From NCBI GenBank assembly GCA_023664945.1, contig JAMPER010000001.1, forward strand, positions 1,003,473-1,067,472: a stretch of DNA of 64,000 bases, written 5' to 3'. Below, piece by piece: positions 1 to 7,743 of this stretch (its first letter is position 1; each line of letters starts with the position of its first letter). The notes under the pieces were generated by a model that was not told where the DNA came from, ran no database searches, and saw only the letters and a program-made list of their open reading frames with translations. The translations under genes were made by a program, and so were the position numbers. Source of the DNA: Alistipes senegalensis. Its GTDB lineage: Bacteria; Pseudomonadota; Gammaproteobacteria; Burkholderiales; Burkholderiaceae_D.

Positions 1-49
1 GGATTGGCAGGAGGGGGCTTGCCTTTTTTGCTGTCAGAAAGTGGCAAGG

Positions 50-1188
50 TTATTTTGGGATGCCCTCTTCCATGCCAAGCGGGTCTATCATGATGATTCT
101 GCCGTCATCAATATTTTCCAGGTATTGGTCTGGCGGCGGAATAAAACGGTTCATCCGCACAGAAAGGATAATGCACTTCAATAAGGCATGCTGTGCTGCC
201 CGGATAGCATCGGTAAAGCCGGGAGCATTTACCTGGATATCCTCCATATCCAGCAGCCGGATATGCCAGCTCCCCTCCTGCTTTTCTATGAGTGCCGGAT
301 AAGGAACCAGCATATCTGTCATGCGCCGTCTGGCCCGTGTCTTCCCGGCCTCCAGTTTCCTGGCCAGCTTTTGCGCGGAAAGATGCGTATAACGCTTCAG
401 CATACTCAGGTTCCGGTGCCCGCTGATAGCGGAAATTTCCATTACATCCAGCGTGCCCAGTTCAAAAAGCCGTGAAATGGCCTCATGCCGCAAATCATGG
501 AAATGCAAATCGGTGATGCCCAGCTTGCGGACCATGAAACGCCAGGTTGATTTGATACCCTCGGTAGTGTAATGGAAAACTTTCCCGGATTTTCTTTGCC
601 CCAGGCGTACCAGCGCATCCCTGGCGCGCAGGGAAAGCGGCACATCCCGCCGGTCGCCGTTTTTGGTTTCGGGCAGCCGGGCAACCCGTTTGCCCAGGTC
701 AATATTTTCCCAGTGCAAATTGAGTATTTCTGCCTGCCGCATGGCCGTCTCCAGCGCCAGCACAATAATGGAATAAAGCGAAGGATTAACATGGTTATGG
801 GCGTAGCGCAGTATCATCCGGTTTTCCCTGGGCGTTAAACGGCGCTCCCTCCCAGGCGGCAAACGCGGCTTGCGGACCTGGCCGACAGGATTATGTTCGC
901 AAAGCCCCCATTCAATGCGGGCAATATCAAAAAAATGGGAAAGCAGCGACATTTCAAGGCGAACGCTGGCAGTGGAAATGGGCGGCCTGTTCGCGGGTTT
1001 GCCTGAGCAAGCCTCTGGTCCCGGTAACAGGCTACATCAACGCTTGTGATTTCATGAACCTGCTTCTGTCCGAGAAAAGAGCGGGAAATCTGCTCAAGGC
1101 GGTAACATTCCTGGCGGTAACCTTTTTTAAGGATGGATACGGTTGCCCCATATTTCTCAAGGGCATCACACAGTAACGCTTTTTTCAT
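50..1188 (-). pseudogene. Tyrosine recombinase (integrase) with HicB-like C-terminal domain, frameshifted
   Basis: The gene would encode a site-specific tyrosine recombinase. The N-terminal part (ATG at 1188) carries a core-binding-like domain and runs out of frame near 978-985. The rest continues in another frame from about 952 to the stop at 50. Adding one base in the G run near 980 would join the two parts as GRPISTASVRLEMSLLSHF. The catalytic residues are all present (numbered from the ATG at 952): R72, K97, H152-x-x-R155, H179 and Y188. After residue about 212 a segment beginning MLVPYPALIEKQEGSW resembles the HicB antitoxin fold. No HicA toxin, tRNA or phage gene is adjacent, and no attachment site was seen. 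The break could be a real mutation or a sequencing error in a short homopolymer. Confidence 0.8.
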
Positions 1189-1358
1189 GGTCAAATCAGG
1201 ATTATGACAACAGGAGAAAAAACCGTGGAATGCTCCGGGAAAAGCGCATTTTCAGGCAAAGGCAAAAAACATCCCTGCTTCAGCCGGAAAAATAGTCCTG
1301 CTCGCTATCTTTTTTGCAGGCATGTCCCTATCATGCCCATTTTGGCTATCCGGGAAAA

Positions 1359-1667
1359 ATGGTGCAGATTTTGACTGAATCCATCCGCCAGGCAGCACGC
1401 CGGGGCTGGCGCGTTGGCATTGAAGAAAACGGCTGCCTGGCTGTCTTTGATGTTGTCGCCCGCCTGGGCAGCCATATAAGGGGAGACGAAAAATGGGCAA
1501 TCTATCCGGCAGGCGATTCGCGCGAAGATGGGCCACCCGGGCAACCTCCTCGCCTGTTTGCCGCCCTGGATGCCAATAGCCTGGTCTATTGCCACTCGCC
1601 CTTAAACGGAAAAGAATATATAGTGGCAGAACTCATCAGCCGCTATGCTTCCCGTCCGGGCAAATAA
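1359..1667 (+). CDS. Hypothetical protein, weakly supported
   Basis: This is an unrecognised frame of about 102 residues (the same frame is open from an earlier ATG at 1314). It lies between the broken integrase and the EamA gene. The C-terminal half (ALDANSLVYCHSPLNGKE and on) reads like a soluble alpha/beta protein, with no membrane segment or known motif. The ribosome binding site is poor (GGGAAAA directly before the ATG). Overlapping frames on the minus strand are open too, so it may not be a gene. No function can be given. Confidence 0.3.
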   Translation: MVQILTESIRQAARRGWRVGIEENGCLAVFDVVARLGSHIRGDEKWAIYPAGDSREDGPPGQPPRLFAALDANSLVYCHSPLNGKEYIVAELISRYASRPGK

Positions 1668-1685
1668 ACAATTTTTTGTTTCCGG

Positions 1686-2570
1686 CTATCTTTCCTCTTT
1701 TCTTTTCCCGCCTGCTATGACAAAAGTAACAGCAATAATAATCATGGCCAGGCCAACGCTTTCCCGTAAAGTAAACGTTTCCCCGAAAACCGTTACCCCG
1801 AAAAAAATGGCCGTAACCGGCTCAAGCGCCCCCAGGATAGCCACCGGCGTAGAACCAATATACTGGATGGCGCTGTTGGTGCACAAAAACGAAACAGCAG
1901 TAGGAAAAAGCGCCAGTGCCAGCAGGTTTGCCCACAAATACCATGCGTGCGGCAAATAAAGCGTTTCCTGAAAAACCAGGCGAAACACAAACAAAAACAG
2001 GCCAAAAAGCAAAACATAGCATGTCACTGTCAGGGTAGGCATGTTTTTCAGGCTGGTCTGGCTGGCGCCCACCAGATAAGCCGCATACGAAAAAGCGGAA
2101 ACCATTGCCAGAAGCGAGCCTGTCAGGCTCAAGGTTGCCCCTTCCCCGTTTTTGCATAAAAGGCCGACGCCTCCTGCTACAAAGAGAATGCAAAAAAGCG
2201 TTTTCCCGGTCAGTTTTTCCCGGAAAAAGAGCGCCATCATCAATGCCACAATCACCGGATAGACAAAAAGCAGGGTAGAGGCAATCCCGGCATCCATGTA
2301 GTTGTAACTCTGAAAAAGCGTAAGAGAAGAAAGGGCAACCAGCACACCGGCCAGCAACAGGGGCAAAACCTCTTCGCGATGCAGCGCAAAGCGTTGTCCC
2401 CTGGCACGCATCATGGCCGCCAAAATCGGAATGGCAAGGAGATAGCGGAAAAAAAGGACAGAATCCGGATTCATCCCTGCCTGATACAATGGGAGGGTAA
2501 ACAGGGGATTCATGCCGTAAGTGGCCGCTGCAATGATCCCCAGAATATATCCTTTGGCCTTTTTATTCAT
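1686..2570 (-). CDS. EamA/DMT-family transporter
   Basis: This is an inner-membrane permease of the drug/metabolite transporter superfamily, probably an exporter of a small metabolite. The 294-residue protein has about ten hydrophobic segments and the two internally repeated EamA halves. The first begins around GYILGIIAAATYGMNPLF and the second around GSLLAMVSAFSYAAYLVG. Near the C-terminus SFLCTNSAIQYIGSTPVA and LGALEPVTAIFFG match the usual end-of-family pattern. The start at MNKKAKGY fits family length. An upstream ATG at 2624 has a better ribosome binding site (AAGGCGG), so translation may start there. The substrate cannot be told from sequence. Confidence 0.85.
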   Translation of the reverse strand: MNKKAKGYILGIIAAATYGMNPLFTLPLYQAGMNPDSVLFFRYLLAIPILAAMMRARGQRFALHREEVLPLLLAGVLVALSSLTLFQSYNYMDAGIASTLLFVYPVIVALMMALFFREKLTGKTLFCILFVAGGVGLLCKNGEGATLSLTGSLLAMVSAFSYAAYLVGASQTSLKNMPTLTVTCYVLLFGLFLFVFRLVFQETLYLPHAWYLWANLLALALFPTAVSFLCTNSAIQYIGSTPVAILGALEPVTAIFFGVTVFGETFTLRESVGLAMIIIAVTFVIAGGKRKEER

Positions 2571-2806
2571 GGCAACACGGCTGCCGTGCCTTGCGCTTGC
2601 AGCAAACATTAGTAACAGGCCCATCGGGCAGCCGCCTTCAGGCAATTTGGTTGTGTTTATTTTAGCCTTGTCCGGCAGCCATGCCAAACCAGACGGCTAT
2701 TTTGCCGCCATCAATGGGAGCTTACTTTTTCCTTCTTTCAAGGGAAATCTCCCTTCTCCTTTTTCAGGCCTGTTTTACACGCCAACCCAAAACGGCAAAC
2801 CACCCG

Positions 2807-3184
2807 TTACAGGGAAGCTGTTTCTCTGGAAAGGAGTTCAGCCGCTCGCCGCACAATAACAGGACAAACCGCTTCAGTATGTCTCTTGAGTAACTCGCCG
2901 CACAGGGTACTGCCCATTTCCTGCTCAAAAGCATCCACAGCCCGCCTGCCCTTTTCAATTTTGCCTGCCAGTCCGGCCACCATGAGCATAGCTGCTACCG
3001 CACCGCAGGTTTGCCTTTTTCCCATCCCGCGCCCAAACCCGGCAGCCAAATCCAGCGCCTGCTTTTCGCTCAACCCTGCCAGCCCGGCATAAGCCAGGGC
3101 AATGGCCTGTGCGCAATTAACGCGCCTGCCCTCGCCCAACGGCTCATGAAAACAGGAAACCGCCTTGCCAACCCTTTCATCCAT
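2807..3184 (-). CDS. C_GCAxxG_C_C family redox-type protein
   Basis: This small protein (125 residues) belongs to the C_GCAxxG_C_C family, whose function is poorly defined and thought to involve redox or metal chemistry. The cysteine pattern is visible in order: NCAQAIALAY near residue 24, GMGKRQTCGAVAAML near 53-67, LCGELL near 94 and VCPVIV near 106. In the first motif the usual GCA is NCA. It starts 18 bases after the stop of the iron alcohol dehydrogenase on the same strand, so the two are probably co-transcribed. No signal peptide or membrane segment is present. Confidence 0.8.
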   Translation of the reverse strand: MDERVGKAVSCFHEPLGEGRRVNCAQAIALAYAGLAGLSEKQALDLAAGFGRGMGKRQTCGAVAAMLMVAGLAGKIEKGRRAVDAFEQEMGSTLCGELLKRHTEAVCPVIVRRAAELLSRETASL

Positions 3185-3202
3185 CCCGTTTATGTTTGGC
3201 CC

Positions 3203-4372
3203 TTACCGGTAAGCATCCGCCAGGATGGCAACACAGTCGTCTTCCGAAAGGGGAACCGGATCCATGGCAAACAGGTCTCCCATAGTTTCCCGCGCATTTC
3301 TGGCATATTTGCGTTCTTCCCCGCGAACAATACCGTAATCCGACATTTTCAGGTTGGCCACACCGCAAGCCTGCTGCAACTCTGCCAGCGCATCCACAAA
3401 ATCCATGGCACGGCTTGCTTCCTTCCTGCCCATAGCCTTTGCCATGGCTATCATCCGCTCATCGCATGCGCCGGTTTTGGCAAAATGCGTATAGTAAGGG
3501 CGGCTGATCATAATAAGCCCTGCTCCGTGCGGCAAATCGGGATGGTAAGCGGAAAGGGCATGCTCAAGGGAATGCTCGGAAGTAATAAAACAGCTGCTCA
3601 ACACCATACCGGAAAGCGTATTGGCCAGCGCAACGTTGGCGCGTGCTATTTCATCCCTGCCGTTTTGCACTGCACGCGGGAGCGCCTCGCTCACCAGTTC
3701 GATGGCTTTTAAGGCAAAAAGGTCACTCATGGGATTGGCCGATTTGCTGATATATCCTTCGGTAGCATGAAAAAGCGTATCAAAACCCTGAAAAGCCGTC
3801 AGCATCGGCGGCACGCTCAGCATCAGCTCCGGATCAACCACAGCCAGTACCGGGAAAGTACCGTCATAACCAAAGCCGATTTTCTCGTTAGTTTCTTCTT
3901 TGGTTACAACCGTCCAGGGATCTGTTTCCGAACCGGTGCCCGCCGTGGTGCTAACAGCAACAACCGGCAGCGGGCTGTTTGGCAGCGGCTTGCCTTTGCC
4001 GCTCCCGCCAAAAACATAATCCCAGTAATCCCCTTCGTTCTTTGCCATAACGGCAATGGCCTTGGAAGCATCCATCACGCTGCCTCCGCCCAGGCCCACC
4101 ACAAAATCACAACCGGCCTTTCGCGCGGCAGCTGCCCCTTCCATTACATTGGTCCTGGTCGGATTCGGCTGTACCTGGTCATAAACGGCATAATCCACCC
4201 CGGCCAGTTTCAGTTCGCCAATCAGCCTGTCAAGATATCCGTTTGCCCTGGTTGATTTGCCTGATGAAATAACAACCAGTGCCTTTTTTCCGGGAAGCGC
4301 AACCTGATGCAGGCGGCCAAGCTGCCCCTTGCCAAACAGGATTCGGGTGGGAATAAAATAATTGAAAAACAT
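3203..4372 (-). CDS. Iron-containing alcohol dehydrogenase
   Basis: This is a group III, metal-dependent NAD(P)-linked alcohol dehydrogenase of 389 residues, a normal length for the family. The Rossmann-like nucleotide site shows GLGGGSVMDASKA at about 93-105, with STTAGTGSE at 141-149. Metal ligands by alignment with FucO are D198, H202, H267 and H282, and H271 takes the place of the catalytic histidine. The start has a strong ribosome binding site (AGGAGA, 8 bases away). The substrate is unknown; family members reduce aldehydes, butyraldehyde or lactaldehyde. It heads a two-gene operon with the C_GCAxxG_C_C protein. Confidence 0.92.
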   Translation of the reverse strand: MFFNYFIPTRILFGKGQLGRLHQVALPGKKALVVISSGKSTRANGYLDRLIGELKLAGVDYAVYDQVQPNPTRTNVMEGAAAARKAGCDFVVGLGGGSVMDASKAIAVMAKNEGDYWDYVFGGSGKGKPLPNSPLPVVAVSTTAGTGSETDPWTVVTKEETNEKIGFGYDGTFPVLAVVDPELMLSVPPMLTAFQGFDTLFHATEGYISKSANPMSDLFALKAIELVSEALPRAVQNGRDEIARANVALANTLSGMVLSSCFITSEHSLEHALSAYHPDLPHGAGLIMISRPYYTHFAKTGACDERMIAMAKAMGRKEASRAMDFVDALAELQQACGVANLKMSDYGIVRGEERKYARNARETMGDLFAMDPVPLSEDDCVAILADAYR

Positions 4373-4602
4373 AGTGCATATCTCCTGTTATGGCAAAAAA
4401 CGGGAAAACACATGCTTTCCCCGCTGTGTCGGGACAAAAACTACATAAGCAAATATTGTACTGTATGCTCGTCCGGAACCGCCGGTTTTATCTGAAAATG
4501 CGTTTCCGGCAACACTTTCCGCAAAATAACGTGTATCCTTTTTCCTGAAGCAGGCCGTCTGCCGGCCCCCTGTTTTTTACCCAGCCTGTCAGAGAGGATT
4601 AT
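4373..4602. other. Divergent intergenic region
   Basis: This 230-base stretch separates the alcohol dehydrogenase (minus) from the nitroreductase (plus). It must hold both promoters, but I could not pick convincing -35/-10 pairs. No RNA or repeat was recognised. Confidence 0.5.
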
Positions 4603-5166
4603 ATGAACCAGACCATTACTTCCATTTTGGAACGAAGAAGCATCCGCGCATTCAAGCCGCATCAGGTTCCCGAGCGGGAAGTCAGCTGGATACTGGAAGC
4701 CGGGCTCTATGCAGCGACTTCCAGAAACAAACAGCCCTGGTTTTTCTCGGTCGTCACCCGGCAGGATATTTTTCAGAAAATCACCCGCGGCGTTCTGGAA
4801 ACCCTGCGCACCACCAACATCGAACAGTACAAAATCAAGGCGCAGGATCCTGATTTTTCCCCTTTTTATCATGCGCCAACCGTTATTTTCCTCTCAGGCA
4901 AGGAAGAAGAACAAAGCGCGGCAATTGATTGTGCCAATGCCGCCCAGAACATGTGCGTTGCAGCCTACTCGCTGGGACTGGGTTCATGCTACCTGCGAAG
5001 CTTCAGGCAGGCTTTTGAAAACCCGCTGTTGGCACAGGAACTCAATGCAGAACTCGGCCTGCCTGCCGGCTATGCCACCATCTACGCAGTTGCATTGGGT
5101 TATGCGGACGAACCGCACCCTTCCACGCCGCACCGCAACCGTAACGTTATCCGTTACATCAGGTAA
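4603..5166 (+). CDS. Nitroreductase family protein
   Basis: This is an FMN-dependent nitroreductase-fold oxidoreductase of 187 residues, cytoplasmic. The N-terminus ILERRSIRAFKPHQVPEREV is the typical FMN-phosphate binding start. AATSRNKQPWFFSVV follows the usual (A)PS(x)NxQPW pattern, with T-S-R-N in place of P-S-x-N. The C-terminal half has SLGLGSCYLRSF and an ALGYADE motif, as in the family. Upstream GAGAGGATTAT just before the ATG gives a good ribosome binding site. It stands alone, divergent from the alcohol dehydrogenase. The natural electron acceptor cannot be predicted. Confidence 0.9.
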   Translation: MNQTITSILERRSIRAFKPHQVPEREVSWILEAGLYAATSRNKQPWFFSVVTRQDIFQKITRGVLETLRTTNIEQYKIKAQDPDFSPFYHAPTVIFLSGKEEEQSAAIDCANAAQNMCVAAYSLGLGSCYLRSFRQAFENPLLAQELNAELGLPAGYATIYAVALGYADEPHPSTPHRNRNVIRYIR

Positions 5167-5183
5167 CAGGAAAACAGCTTGCC

Positions 5184-5206
5184 GCAAGATGCCAATGGCA
5201 TCTTGC
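5184..5206. terminator. Perfect inverted repeat after the nitroreductase gene
   Basis: Ten-base arms GCAAGATGCC and GGCATCTTGC flank a 3-base loop 17 bases after the stop codon. A run of five T occurs only about 16 bases further on, so this may be a weak intrinsic terminator or an RNA-stabilising 3' hairpin. Confidence 0.5.
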
Positions 5207-5363
5207 AAAGCGGCATTCCTCCTTTTTCCGGCACAAATCAAATCCTTCCCCGGGCACATGCGTAAAATATTTGCCATATTACCCTTGGCAAACAGCGCGG
5301 TAACATGGAATAAAGACAGCTCATCTGATTTGCCAAACAGACCCAACCTGACAGGAGAAAACC

Positions 5364-6176
5364 ATGAAACGCTACCTGACCGCTTTGATGTTCCCTGTTA
5401 TCCTGGCCGGATGTGCCGGCTCGTCTGACCAGGACGGGACAGCCCTTCCCGCCATGACGGATAACGTTACCCTGACCCGCTACTACTGGCAGCTTCAGGA
5501 TGCAAAAAACGGAGAAGGCGAATTGATCACCGCCCTGTTTGTCCAGCCCGACAAACCGGTACAGCTTCAATTTGACAACGGCAGCTTCAGCATTGCCAAT
5601 ACCTGCAACAATATGGGCGGCTCCTATTCACTGTATGAAAACCAGCTGACCTTTGGCGCAATGGCATCCACAAGAAAAATGTGCGCAGACAGCAACCTTG
5701 CCGCACTGGATAATGAAATAGGCAGCCGTTTGAGGGGAGCCAGCCAATACAGCATCCTGCCCGCCGAACAACCTGTTCTGACCCTCACTACCGCCGCTGG
5801 TGAAACACTCCGGTTTACCGGCATACCAACCCCGGCCACACGCTATGGCGGCGAAGGAGAAATCGTATTCATGGAAATCGCGCCGCAAACCGTCCCATGC
5901 AGCCAGGCTTCTGCCGCAACAGGACAATGTATGCAGGTGCGGGAGGTTTACTATAACGACAATGGCCTGAAAACAGGCGCTCCCGGCCCGTGGCAGGATT
6001 TTTATCAGGAAATTGAAGGCTATCGTTTCCAGCCGGGGGTTCGCAACATCCTGCGTGTCAAGCGCTATCGCATTGCCGAACCGGCCGCAAATTCCGCCGG
6101 AACAGCTTATATTCTGGATATGGTCGTTGAATCGGAAATCATGCCCCCGGGCAAACTGGCCGGGAAACAGCGTTGA
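5364..6176 (+). CDS. Lipoprotein with META and DUF4377 domains
   Basis: This is a 270-residue envelope protein. The first 17 residues form a lipoprotein signal ending in the lipobox LAGC, so the mature protein would be lipid-anchored at C17. Residues about 38-150 are a META/HslJ-like domain (WQLQDA, CNNMGGSYSLYENQLTFG, TRKMC). Residues about 165-255 match DUF4377 (IAPQTVPCSQASAATGQCMQ and VREVYYN). META domains are found in heat- or stress-inducible envelope proteins; the exact role is unknown. The start is supported by CAGGAGAAAACC. A terminator hairpin follows the gene. Confidence 0.88.
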   Translation: MKRYLTALMFPVILAGCAGSSDQDGTALPAMTDNVTLTRYYWQLQDAKNGEGELITALFVQPDKPVQLQFDNGSFSIANTCNNMGGSYSLYENQLTFGAMASTRKMCADSNLAALDNEIGSRLRGASQYSILPAEQPVLTLTTAAGETLRFTGIPTPATRYGGEGEIVFMEIAPQTVPCSQASAATGQCMQVREVYYNDNGLKTGAPGPWQDFYQEIEGYRFQPGVRNILRVKRYRIAEPAANSAGTAYILDMVVESEIMPPGKLAGKQR

Positions 6177-6197
6177 TATTGCCATACAATGCTTTCT

Positions 6198-6229
6198 GCC
6201 CGCCGGGATTTTCCCGCCGGGCAATTTTT
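6198..6229 (+). terminator. Rho-independent terminator of the META lipoprotein gene
   Basis: The stem is GCCCG-C-CGGGA, loop TTT, TCCCG-C-CGGGC, two five-pair helices with a symmetric C-C mismatch, followed by AATTTTTG. It lies 21 bases after the stop codon. Confidence 0.8.
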
Positions 6230-6388
6230 GTTATCCCCTTTTTCACAGCAATGCTGTCCTGCCCAAACAAAAGGCAAAGGAAAAAGAAAGAGCACAATTC
6301 CTGATATAATGAAAACCTGTTGTCCGGTAAGCAATACTGGTCAGGCTGTATCCGGCGCTGCTGCATTTGTTTGAAAGGAGAAGGCTGT

Positions 6389-6643
6389 ATGCCTGCAAAT
6401 CCTGAACAATCCCCCGTTATCCAAACCGGCCCGATTATAAACGCCGAAGCGGCCGCTTCTCCCATTATCATGGAAGAAAACACCGGCTATGACCCCAATC
6501 AGGATTTTTCCTGCGGCTGCACTGCCATTGTTCCGGCAGGGTCGCGTGCCCTCTTTATGAAATTTTGCCTGATTGTCATGGCTGTCGGCGCAATAGTGAT
6601 GTACGGCTTTTTCAAACTTTCGGAAAGCCTGGGCTGGATGTAA
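6389..6643 (+). CDS. Small single-span membrane protein, unknown function
   Basis: This unrecognised protein has 84 residues. The ATG at 6389 is preceded by AAGGAGAAGGCTGT, an excellent ribosome binding site. The first 40 residues are polar. A CGC motif at about residue 43-45 comes just before the region SRALFMKFCLIVMAVGAIVM, which forms one membrane helix close to the C-terminus. The arrangement suggests a tail-anchored-like or single-pass inner-membrane protein with its N-terminus in the cytoplasm. It sits alone between the META lipoprotein and the S24 regulator. No family was recognised. Confidence 0.75.
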   Translation: MPANPEQSPVIQTGPIINAEAAASPIIMEENTGYDPNQDFSCGCTAIVPAGSRALFMKFCLIVMAVGAIVMYGFFKLSESLGWM

Positions 6644-6734
6644 ATTCTTTTTCCGGTTCCCTCCTTTCCGCGCTTTTCTTTTACCGCAAAGTCTGCTCCG
6701 ATTTTAAGGGCACTTTTTCTCTATTCTTCATCTA

Positions 6735-6749
6735 ATGCGCATAGCGCAT
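6735..6749. promoter_or_regulatory. Palindrome upstream of the S24 regulator, possible operator
   Basis: ATGCGC and GCGCAT form a perfect inverted repeat with a 3-base centre (ATA), 64 bases before the regulator's start codon. Position and symmetry suit an operator for autoregulation, but this is inference. Confidence 0.4.
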
Positions 6750-6813
6750 ATTTATAGCGGAAAAATGCTTTTGCCGCTTTGCGCCTCACGCATTTTCTTA
6801 CCAGAATGACGGC

Positions 6814-7455
6814 ATGAGTGTTGGAAATAAAATTAGGACAATCAGAAAATCCAGGAACCTCAGCATAACCGAGGTTGAAAGCAGGGCGGGTATTTCTGAA
6901 GGGAACCTTTCCCGTATTGAAACAGGCAAACAATGGCCAAGAGAAGACACCCTTGCGGCTATTGCAGCAGCGCTTGAGTGCCGGATAGCCGATTTCTTTA
7001 CCATAACGGACGCCCACACTGCACAGCCAATCCCGCTGATTACCTATTCCCAGACAGAAGCGGCAGGAGAAGCCGGCGAAATGCTTGCGCTTCATCAGAC
7101 AATAGGCGAGTACGCAGCTTCTCACGCCGTACGCTGGATACCTGCCGACGCAGCCATTCCCGGAAACGCCTTTGCGCTTGAAATTGGCGACCATTCCATG
7201 CTTCCCGAATTCCAGAAAAATGATGTTGTCATCATTGATCCGGACATGCCGCCACAGCCGGGCGATTTTGTTCTGGCAAGAGCCGGCCAGGAAACCCTCT
7301 TCAGAAAATACCGGCCCCGTGGAACCCGTTCAACCGGGGATATGGTTTTTCATCTGATCCCCTTAAATGAAGATTACCCGGCTTTTCGCTCGGACATTAC
7401 AAACATTACCCTTATCGGCACTATGCTGGAACACCGGCGCTACAGGAAAAGCTAG
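6814..7455 (+). CDS. XRE-family regulator with S24 (LexA-like) peptidase domain
   Basis: This 213-residue protein couples an N-terminal helix-turn-helix (about 8-60; NLSITEVESRAGISEGNLSR) with a C-terminal S24 domain. That is the architecture of phage CI-type and LexA-like repressors. The serine/lysine dyad is intact: S128 in GDHSMLPEF and K165 in TLFRKYRPRG. Ala-Gly pairs at about 84-85 and 87-88 lie in the linker and could be the self-cleavage site. If so, RecA-stimulated cleavage would release its targets during DNA damage. No phage genes are near, so it is either a stand-alone regulator or a remnant. A palindrome lies upstream. Confidence 0.88.
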   Translation: MSVGNKIRTIRKSRNLSITEVESRAGISEGNLSRIETGKQWPREDTLAAIAAALECRIADFFTITDAHTAQPIPLITYSQTEAAGEAGEMLALHQTIGEYAASHAVRWIPADAAIPGNAFALEIGDHSMLPEFQKNDVVIIDPDMPPQPGDFVLARAGQETLFRKYRPRGTRSTGDMVFHLIPLNEDYPAFRSDITNITLIGTMLEHRRYRKS

Positions 7456-7677
7456 TTCTTTCATCCTGTTTTCCCTTTGAACCGGCATTCCCCCTGCACG
7501 CCAACAATGCTTGTTTCCGGCCGGAAAAAGATGCGTTTTTCGCATAACGTACTCCAGAGCCGTCAATGCGTTCTAGGCATATTTGGATAGACAAAGAACC
7601 TTTTGGCTGCATCATAAACCTGCCTTGCGGCACCACAGTCGCATAATGCCTGCCCGTACAGCTTTCAGGGATACAGC

Positions 7678-7720
7678 AAAAAAAACAAAAAAACGGCACA
7701 AGGATGTCCCTGCGCCGTTT
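7678..7720 (-). terminator. Rho-independent terminator of the DUF3829 lipoprotein gene
   Basis: On the minus strand the arms AAACGGC and GCCGTTT enclose an imperfect inner stem and are followed by a long T-rich run (TTTTGTTTTT). It lies about 24 bases after the stop codon of the gene at 7744-8739. The rest of the 288-base gap between 7455 and 7744 shows nothing recognisable. Confidence 0.8.
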
Positions 7721-7743
7721 TCCGGAGAATCTGTCCGCAAAAT

